A stretch of 10,436 nt of DNA from Clostridiales bacterium (lineage in GTDB: Bacteria; Bacillota; Clostridia; Oscillospirales; Oscillospiraceae). The position numbers and the translations under genes are program-made. Under the pieces are notes generated by a model, which was given only the letters and a program-made list of their open reading frames with translations, was not told the origin of the DNA and ran no database searches. The stretch is from contig CABIYX010000014.1 of NCBI GenBank assembly GCA_902363045.1, positions 35,355 to 45,790 on the forward strand, given 5' to 3'. This document shows, one piece after another, positions 5,418-10,436 of the stretch (position 1 is its first letter; every line of letters begins with the position of its first letter).

Positions 5418-6770
5418 ATGGGACCCGGATTGACCGCATTGCTGGTTTTTATCGCACTGATCATCATTTGGGCCGTGGTACTCAAGCGCAACATCGTGGA
5501 GGCCGCCATTCTCAGTCTGATCATCCTGCCGTTCTTCGGCGGCGTGGACCAGGCCCCCGGCCTGATGACCGGAGCGATCAAGTACGTTCTGAACTATGAG
5601 GTGCTGTACGCCTCTCTGGCATTCATTGTGATGTCCTTCCTGCTCCAGCATTCCAACGTGCTGGACGGTATGCTGCACATCTTCACCCGCCTGTTTGGGC
5701 GGCTGAAGGGCGGCCCCGCCTACGTCAACACCGCGATCTCCTCCGCCCTGGGCTGTATGTCCGGCGGCAACACCCCCAACGCTGCCACTGCCGGCGCGTT
5801 CACCTCTGAGTGGCTGCTGAAGTCCGGCTGGAAGCGGGAGCAGGCGGCCACCCTCATCGCCGCCAACGGCGGCCTGGGCGCCGGCTTCCCGCCCTGCTCG
5901 GGTCTGTTCATCGTGCTGGGCTTCCCCACGGTGGCCGGATTCGTGGAGGAGGGCGCTCTGTACATGGCCCTTCTGGTCACCGGCCTGTATCAGGTCGCGT
6001 GGCGTCTGGTCTACATCCACTACATCGTGCGCAAGAACCACATCCAGCCCACCCTGGTGGGTGAGCAGGAGCCCATCTCCGCAGTGTTCCGCAAGCACGG
6101 CATCTGCATGACCCTGTTCCTGGGCGCGATCATCCCCGTGCTCCTCACCATGGGCCCCCTGAACAAGGCTCTGGCCGGCCGCTCTGAGGCGTGGGAGGGC
6201 GCGATGGACAGCGTCAACCTGCTGGTCTGGCTGCCCACTCTGATGATCTGCATCATCCTCCTCCTGGACGGCAAGAACATTGTCAAGAGATTCGACTCCT
6301 GGGAGGACTGCATCAAGAAGTTCATTCCCCATATGTCCAACACCGGCGGCCTGCTGTTCTTCATCTTTGCGGTGAGCAACATCATCACCAAGCTGGGCCT
6401 GGGCGATGACGTGGTGGCCATTCTGGACAAGATGAACCTGTCCCCCATTGTCACTCTGATCGTGGTCTATCTGCTGGTGGCCGTGGTGGCCGGACCGCTG
6501 TCCTCCACCGCGACTCTGACCGCCGTTGGCGTGGTGGGCCACGCCATCCTGGTGGGCGTCGGCTTCGACCCCCTGATGACCGCCGCCGCTCTGCTGATGA
6601 TCTCCTCCACCGAGGGCGCTTCTCCCCCCGCTTCCGGCGCTCTGTTCGTGGCCTGCGGCCTGACCGAGTGCGACCCGCCCAAGATCTATATGCCCCTGAT
6701 CAACTGGTTCGTGGCCCCCATCGTGGTGATGGGCTGTCTGGTTGCCACCGGCATCCTGCCTGTACCCTGA
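5418..6770 (+). CDS. TRAP-type large permease (DctM-like), IT superfamily
   Basis: Encodes 450 aa and about 11-12 membrane segments. The two inverted halves carry DctM-like re-entrant loops: SGGNTPNAATAGAF (115-128) with AANGGLGAGFPP (148-159) in the first half, and AGPLSSTATLTAVG (358-371) with STEGASPPASGALF (397-410) in the second. TRAP large permeases form the Na+-coupled elevator that moves carboxylates or related anions, normally with a small DctQ subunit and a periplasmic DctP binding protein. Neither a normal-length DctQ nor a DctP is in the window; a 75-aa two-helix protein follows after only 19 nt. The family call is mine from loop motifs; a related IT-superfamily group (gluconate or lactate type) is possible. 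AAAGGAG lies 8 nt before ATG. It is probably the substrate importer for the neighbouring dehydrogenases and aldolases. Confidence 0.75.
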   Translation: MGPGLTALLVFIALIIIWAVVLKRNIVEAAILSLIILPFFGGVDQAPGLMTGAIKYVLNYEVLYASLAFIVMSFLLQHSNVLDGMLHIFTRLFGRLKGGPAYVNTAISSALGCMSGGNTPNAATAGAFTSEWLLKSGWKREQAATLIAANGGLGAGFPPCSGLFIVLGFPTVAGFVEEGALYMALLVTGLYQVAWRLVYIHYIVRKNHIQPTLVGEQEPISAVFRKHGICMTLFLGAIIPVLLTMGPLNKALAGRSEAWEGAMDSVNLLVWLPTLMICIILLLDGKNIVKRFDSWEDCIKKFIPHMSNTGGLLFFIFAVSNIITKLGLGDDVVAILDKMNLSPIVTLIVVYLLVAVVAGPLSSTATLTAVGVVGHAILVGVGFDPLMTAAALLMISSTEGASPPASGALFVACGLTECDPPKIYMPLINWFVAPIVVMGCLVATGILPVP

Positions 6771-6775
6771 CAAAT

Positions 6776-6781
6776 AGGAGG
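6776..6781 (+). promoter_or_regulatory. Ribosome binding site deciding the start of the 75-aa membrane protein
   Basis: AGGAGG ends at 6781. The first in-frame ATG (6784) would be only 2 nt away, too close for use, while the ATG at 6790 is 8 nt away. The start at 6790 is therefore preferred. Confidence 0.75.
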
Positions 6782-6789
6782 AAATGACG

Positions 6790-7017
6790 ATGCAAAAAGT
6801 ATTTCATATCCTGATCGCGTTGGGCCTGGCCATTTTTGGAGTCGGTTCCGTGATCTTCGTCCTGGGCCAGGCCGTGTGCCTGATCGCCGGGATGCCTGAG
6901 ATGGTCACCACCATCGAGACCACGGTGGACGCGGTGATCTTCCCCGCCATCGCCCTGACCGGCCTGCTGAGCTTTATTTACGGCTGTATTTGGAAGAAGC
7001 CCAAGAAGAAGGACTGA
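6790..7017 (+). CDS. Small two-helix membrane protein, possible TRAP small-subunit substitute
   Basis: Encodes 75 aa with two hydrophobic segments (about 5-33 and 46-66), a short polar loop between them containing MPEMVTTIETTVD, and a strongly basic end (KKPKKKD). By the positive-inside rule the C-terminus should be cytoplasmic, and with two helices the N-terminus would be too. I do not recognise a named family. Its position 19 nt after a DctM-like permease gene is the usual place for the DctQ-type small subunit, but DctQ normally has four helices and about 150 or more residues. It may be a reduced partner or stabiliser of the permease. It is a real gene by its AGGAGG site, codon use and tight spacing. 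Confidence 0.75.
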   Translation: MQKVFHILIALGLAIFGVGSVIFVLGQAVCLIAGMPEMVTTIETTVDAVIFPAIALTGLLSFIYGCIWKKPKKKD

Positions 7018-7071
7018 CCCCCGAGGCAACAGTGATGTTTCCCCTTTCCGGGCCGGTTTTATTTGAGCCAT

Positions 7072-7078
7072 GGAGAGG
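7072..7078 (+). promoter_or_regulatory. Ribosome binding site deciding the start of the Ldh_2-type gene
   Basis: GGAGAGG lies 6 nt before ATG 7085 (9 nt before ATG 7088). The upstream in-frame ATG at 7070 overlaps this site and has no purine-rich sequence of its own. Confidence 0.65.
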
Positions 7079-7084
7079 ATGGTC

Positions 7085-8188
7085 ATGATGCGGTATACAG
7101 CGGAAGAGCTGCGCGGCTTTGCCGCGCGGATCATGGAGAAGGCGGACCTCTCCCCGGCGGCCCGCGACATCTTTTCTGACAGCCTGGTCCAAGCGGACCT
7201 GCGGGGGATCTCCTCCCACGGCGTGACCCGCCTGGCCGCCTACGCCAAGCGGGTGGAGCTGGGCCTGGTGGACGGCTTCGCCGTCCCCGAGCTTGTGACA
7301 GACGGCGGGAGCCTTCTGTCTGTGGACGGCAAAAACGGGATGGGTGCCTATGTAGGCGCCTGGACCATGGACCTGTGCATCCAGCGCGCCCGGGAGCGTG
7401 GGAACTGCTTCGCGGCGGTATCTCACTGCAACCACTTCGGCTATGCCGCCTATTTCACAGAGCGGGCGGCGGAGGCCGGGATGCTGGGTCTGGCCATCGC
7501 CAACGGTCCCAAGGCCCTGCCTCCCACAGGGGGGAGCGCCCCCCTTCTGGGGACCAATCCCCTGGCGGTGAGCCTGCCCACCGGAGTGGCCGGACGGCCC
7601 CTCACCCTGGATATGGCCACCAGCGCCGTGGCCCGGGGCAAGGTCACCCTGGCCCGCAAGACCGGACAGGACATCCCTCTGGGCTGGGGGGTGGACAAGG
7701 ACGGCAATCCCACCACAGATCCCAATGCGGTGCTCTCGGGCGGAGCCATGCTCCCGGTTGGCGGACCGAAGGGCTATGCCATCGCCCTGATCATCGAGTG
7801 CCTGTGCAGCTGCCTGACCGGCTCGGACAACGGGCAGACCATGGGGAGCTTTTATGACATGGAGCGGGTCCAGAACACCGGCTTCTGCCTTGCGGCCGTT
7901 GACCTGAGCAAGGTGATCGCCCTCCAGGTGTGGAATGACCGGATGGCGGAGCTGCTGGCCTCCATCCGGGCCTGTCCCCGCCAGCCCGGCGTGGATGAGA
8001 TCAAGATCCCGGGCCAGCCAGAGCAGGAGACCTGTGAACGGCGTCTGGCGGAGGGCCTGGAGCTGCCGGAGGCGGTGGAGCAGGAGCTGCGCCAGCTGGC
8101 CGGCCGCTATCAAGTAGAGTATATGACCCAAAACCCCGCGGGCGGCGGCCCGCAGAGCGGCGCGTCCCACCGGACCTGCCGCGCCTAA
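7085..8188 (+). CDS. Ldh_2-family NAD(P)-dependent 2-hydroxyacid dehydrogenase (malate/L-lactate/sulfolactate type)
   Basis: Encodes 367 aa. This family (PF02615: AllD, ComC, YbiC and relatives) reduces or oxidises 2-oxo/2-hydroxy acids with a fold unrelated to classical LDH. Seen: SSHGVTR (43-49) with the conserved His45 and Arg49, the catalytic-region NHFG (116-119), PLLGTNP (153-159), LDMATS (175-180), Lys186, WGVDKDGNPTTDP (201-213) and GGPKGY (226-231), all in family order. The end differs: after QVEYM (343-347) there is a 20-residue low-complexity Gly/Ser/Arg tail. The start is ATG 7085 or 7088; the upstream ATG 7070 lacks a ribosome site. With the SerA-like enzyme it gives the cluster two dehydrogenases of unrelated folds, which often have opposite stereospecificity. 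It could catalyse the second step of a redox epimerisation, as in SlcC/ComC sulfolactate metabolism. Codon use is less biased than in the first genes. Confidence 0.9.
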   Translation: MMRYTAEELRGFAARIMEKADLSPAARDIFSDSLVQADLRGISSHGVTRLAAYAKRVELGLVDGFAVPELVTDGGSLLSVDGKNGMGAYVGAWTMDLCIQRARERGNCFAAVSHCNHFGYAAYFTERAAEAGMLGLAIANGPKALPPTGGSAPLLGTNPLAVSLPTGVAGRPLTLDMATSAVARGKVTLARKTGQDIPLGWGVDKDGNPTTDPNAVLSGGAMLPVGGPKGYAIALIIECLCSCLTGSDNGQTMGSFYDMERVQNTGFCLAAVDLSKVIALQVWNDRMAELLASIRACPRQPGVDEIKIPGQPEQETCERRLAEGLELPEAVEQELRQLAGRYQVEYMTQNPAGGGPQSGASHRTCRA

Positions 8189-8203
8189 GTGAGGATCGAA
8201 GCC

Positions 8204-8236
8204 GGTTCCCTGTCCGTTCCATACGGATAGGGAACC
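8204..8236 (+). other. Strong 14-bp hairpin between the dehydrogenase and SLC13 permease genes
   Basis: GGTTCCCTGTCCGT (8204-8217) pairs with ACGGATAGGGAACC (8223-8236) over a 5-nt loop; the single mismatch is a G-U pair in RNA. The sequence after it (TTGCTGAG) is not a T-tract, so it is not a standard intrinsic terminator. It is followed by AT-rich sequence with GATAAT (8249-8254), which could be a -10 box without a recognisable -35. It may limit read-through, protect the upstream mRNA end or act as a protein site. Confidence 0.6.
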
Positions 8237-8276
8237 TTGCTGAGATAAGATAATTTACAAAAAAAGGAGAACCGAA

Positions 8277-9530
8277 ATGAGTCCCATTTCCATTGCACTG
8301 CTCATCATCGCAATCACCGTCGTCCTGTTCATCTGGGAGCCCATTCCCATCATCGTCACCGCCATCGGCGCGTCCATCGCCTTTGCCTATACGGGCCTGA
8401 TCGAGGTGAGCGACATCTTCACCGGCTATAACAGCACCACCATCGTCCTGCTGGCCGGCATGATGGTCATTGGCTCCTCCCTGTTCCACGCTGGGATCAC
8501 TGATCTAATTGGTGAGAAGATGGTCCGCGTTACAGGAAAAAGCGAGCGGAATATCATCCTTGCCACGCTGATCGTCTCCTGCGTCCTCAGCTCCGTGTGC
8601 AGCAACATCGGTGTGATGACCGCCATGGCCCCCCTGGTCACCGCCATGTGCATCGCCGCTGGCGTCGGCCCCTCCAAGGCCCTGCTGGCCCTGCTGTTCG
8701 GCGCCCAGTTCGGTGGCTTTGTCACTCTGGTGGGCGTGGGCTCCAACGCCACCGCCAACAGCGTGATGAGCGATCTGGGCATCACTCCCTTCGGCTTCTT
8801 CAGCATCACCCCCTTCGGCATTGGCGTGTGTATCCTGGGCACCCTGTACTTCACCTTTATTGGGCGCAAGATGATCCCGGACACCGGCTATGTCCCTGAG
8901 TTTGCCAAGACCGAGAAGAAGCCTCTGGACAAGAAGAAGGCCGCCATCTCCGTGGTCACCCTGCTGTGCGTCCTGGTGGTGATCGCCGCCAGCCCCGACA
9001 ATATGCCCATGCACGTGGCCGCCGTCATCGGCGCGCTGGTCATTGTGGGCACCAAGTGTATGTCCGTCCAGGAGGCTATCCGGGCCATCGACTGGAACTG
9101 TATGCTGCTGGTAGGCTCCCTGACCGCAATCTCCACTGGCTTTAAGAACAGCGGCGCGGGCGACGCCGTGGCCGAGATGATCCTGAAGATCCTGGGCGAC
9201 GATCCCAGCCCCTTCATGGTCACCACCGTTATTTTCTTCGCCGCCGCCATTCTGACCCAGTTCATGTCCAACATCCCCTCCATCATGCTGTTCCTGCCCA
9301 TCGGCATTTCCATCGCTGAGCAGATCGGCGTCAGCCCCTATCCGGTGGCCATGACCATCACCCTGGCGGGTGCTGCCTCCTATGCCACCCCCTTCGCCGC
9401 CCCTCAGAACATGATGACGGTGGGCTGGACCCAGTATAAGTTCGTGGACTTCTGCAAGATCGGTCTGCCCATGCTGCTGGTCACCTATGTGGTAGTGGCC
9501 GCGCTGGTCCCGATTTTCCTGCCCTACTGA
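8277..9530 (+). CDS. SLC13/DASS-type anion permease (IT superfamily)
   Basis: Encodes 417 aa and about 11 membrane segments in two inverted halves. Recognition comes from TGYNSTTIVLLAGMMVIGSSL (split across 49-69), the first hairpin motif CSNIGVMTAMAPLV (108-121), GVGSNATANSVM (153-164), and the second hairpin FMSNIPSIMLFLPI (329-342) with TPFAAPQNMM (371-380). DASS proteins are Na+- or proton-coupled elevators, or exchangers, for di- and tricarboxylates or sulfate. The classical Ser-Asn-Thr signature appears as Ser-Asn-Ile in both hairpins, so substrate or cation coupling may differ. AAAGGAG lies 7 nt before ATG. It is the second transporter in the cluster and may import the substrate or exchange it for a product. 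It lies 88 nt after the Ldh_2 gene, behind a strong hairpin, so its level may be set separately. Confidence 0.85.
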   Translation: MSPISIALLIIAITVVLFIWEPIPIIVTAIGASIAFAYTGLIEVSDIFTGYNSTTIVLLAGMMVIGSSLFHAGITDLIGEKMVRVTGKSERNIILATLIVSCVLSSVCSNIGVMTAMAPLVTAMCIAAGVGPSKALLALLFGAQFGGFVTLVGVGSNATANSVMSDLGITPFGFFSITPFGIGVCILGTLYFTFIGRKMIPDTGYVPEFAKTEKKPLDKKKAAISVVTLLCVLVVIAASPDNMPMHVAAVIGALVIVGTKCMSVQEAIRAIDWNCMLLVGSLTAISTGFKNSGAGDAVAEMILKILGDDPSPFMVTTVIFFAAAILTQFMSNIPSIMLFLPIGISIAEQIGVSPYPVAMTITLAGAASYATPFAAPQNMMTVGWTQYKFVDFCKIGLPMLLVTYVVVAALVPIFLPY

Positions 9531-9550
9531 CCGACGGAGGGAGCATCAGC

Positions 9551-10399
9551 ATGAGAGAGCTTTTGAACGGCGTCTATGACCTGCACATCCATACCGCCCC
9601 GGATGTGGTCCCCCGGAAATGCAGCGATCTGGAGCTTGCCCGGCGGCTGGTGGACCGGGGGATGGCGGGGTGCGCCATCAAGTGCCACTATTTTGACACC
9701 GCGGCCCGGGCCGGACTGCTGATGGAGCAGTTCCCCCAGCTGGATGTAGCGGGCGGGGTGACCCTGAACCGCTCCGTGGGCGGGGTGAATCCCGATGCGG
9801 TGGAGCGGTCCGCCCAGGCGGGCGGCCGGATGGTCTGGTTCCCCACCCTGGAGGCCCGAGCCTATCAGCGCTACCAGCACCGGAATGACCCGGAGGCCGA
9901 TCTGTCCCGCTTCCTGACCGTCTGTGATGAGGAGGGCGAGCTGCTCCCCCAGGCCCTGGAGGTGCTGGACGCCGCCGCCCGCCACCACATGGTGGTTGGG
10001 ACGGGCCACGTTGGTGCGGAGGAGGGTATGGCTCTGGTGCGGGCCGCCGCAGAGCGGAGCTGCACCATCGTGCTGACCCACGCGGACAACCCCGCGGACT
10101 GCTACTCGTTAGAGCAGCAGGAGGAGGCCGCCACATTGGGGGCCTATGTGGAACACTGCTTCTTCACCACCTTCCACGGCCGCACTCCCATCGGAGAGAT
10201 CGCCCGGCAGATCCGGGCCGTAGGCTGTGACCGGGTGCTTCTGACCACCGATTTTGGACAGCTGAACTCCCTCTATTCCGATGAGGGAATGGAAGAATAT
10301 GCCCGCCAGCTTTTGGCGGAAGGCTTCTCCCGGGAGGATCTGGAGACCATGATGTGCCGGACGCCCCGGCGTCTGCTCCACCCCGAGGAGCAGGACTGA
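9551..10399 (+). CDS. Amidohydrolase-like metal-dependent hydrolase (DUF6282-like)
   Basis: Encodes 282 aa, cytosolic, a probable TIM barrel of the amidohydrolase superfamily. A full metal-site set can be traced: DLHIH with His12 and His14, Lys44 (AIKCH, possible carboxylated bridge, with His46 beside it), His153 (in TGHV), His177 (in THAD) and Asp234 (in TTDFGQ). GGVTLNRSVGGVNPDAV (68-84) is a block I associate with DUF6282 proteins, whose reaction is not established. The superfamily hydrolyses amides, lactones (for example LigI, the 2-pyrone-4,6-dicarboxylate lactonase) and related bonds, or decarboxylates. Ending in MCRTPRRLL resembles the NPARLL end of other members. GGAGGGAG precedes ATG 9551, 7 nt away, and the gene follows the SLC13 permease by 20 nt. 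In context it may open a lactone or remove an amide from the imported acid. Superfamily is fairly sure; reaction unknown. Confidence 0.82.
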   Translation: MRELLNGVYDLHIHTAPDVVPRKCSDLELARRLVDRGMAGCAIKCHYFDTAARAGLLMEQFPQLDVAGGVTLNRSVGGVNPDAVERSAQAGGRMVWFPTLEARAYQRYQHRNDPEADLSRFLTVCDEEGELLPQALEVLDAAARHHMVVGTGHVGAEEGMALVRAAAERSCTIVLTHADNPADCYSLEQQEEAATLGAYVEHCFFTTFHGRTPIGEIARQIRAVGCDRVLLTTDFGQLNSLYSDEGMEEYARQLLAEGFSREDLETMMCRTPRRLLHPEEQD

Positions 10400-10436
10400 G
10401 GCCGCATACAGCTGTGTCAACCGGCTTTGTAAAACT

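Noticed and set aside
3679..5439. 586-codon open frame on the minus strand
   Set aside because: It lies opposite the HpcH- and RraA-type genes and is rich in Gly, His, Val and Gln in the way GC-rich antisense frames are; no domain is recognisable.
5394..6773. 459-codon open frame on the minus strand
   Set aside because: It is a His/Gln/Gly-rich shadow of the TRAP-type permease gene with no homology that I can see.
6974..8170. 398-codon open frame on the minus strand
   Set aside because: It is antisense to the Ldh_2-type gene, whose family motifs are complete; the reverse frame has low-complexity composition.
7070..8188. ATG 7070 as start of the Ldh_2-type gene
   Set aside because: The only good ribosome site (7072-7078) lies downstream of it; ATG 7085 or 7088 fits better.
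1..10436. CRISPR arrays, tRNA or rRNA genes, insertion sequences
   Set aside because: No regularly spaced repeats, no tRNA- or rRNA-like sequence and no transposase or terminal inverted repeats were seen on either strand.

Overview
The window is GC-rich, and every gene has a strong AGGAGG-type ribosome binding site close to its start. Codon use is dominated by CTG, GGC and GCC. Gene content and signals look like a high-GC anaerobic Firmicute, most likely a gut Oscillospiraceae/Clostridiales member (Flavonifractor-, Oscillibacter- or Lawsonibacter-like). That placement is inference from style and gene types; there is no rRNA or other marker here.

Left part (about 1-1635, minus strand): a three-gene unit read right to left. 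It encodes two short chromate-transporter halves (983-1555 and 451-996, overlapping by 14 nt) followed by a small zincin-type metallopeptidase (29-409). A good sigma-70-like promoter lies just upstream (1607-1635).

Centre left (1646-2770): a LysR-family regulator on the minus strand, divergent from a long plus-strand cluster. The 150-bp AT-rich divergent region holds several dyads, a 9-bp direct repeat at 21-bp period and a candidate promoter facing the cluster.

Right part (2771-10399, all plus strand, gaps of 19-88 nt): an eight-gene catabolic cluster. In order: D-isomer-type 2-hydroxyacid dehydrogenase, HpcH/HpaI-type aldolase, RraA-type aldolase, TRAP-type large permease, a 75-aa two-helix membrane protein, an Ldh_2 (malate/L-lactate/sulfolactate type) dehydrogenase, an SLC13/DASS-type anion permease, and an amidohydrolase-like protein (DUF6282-like). 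Strong hairpins without T-tracts sit before the TRAP permease (5365-5390) and before the SLC13 permease (8204-8236), which may set different expression levels inside one operon.

Taken together the cluster looks like uptake and breakdown of an organic acid, probably a hydroxylated or oxo di/tricarboxylate. Two importers bring it in, two NAD(P)-dependent 2-hydroxyacid dehydrogenases from unrelated folds oxidise or epimerise it, the amidohydrolase may open a lactone or similar ring, and two pyruvate-type aldolases cleave it, all under the divergent LysR protein. The substrate cannot be read from the sequence. The most unusual points are an HpcH-family protein that lacks the canonical catalytic His/Asp dyad and Arg while keeping the metal site, and a TRAP-type permease with a minimal 75-aa partner and no binding protein in the window.
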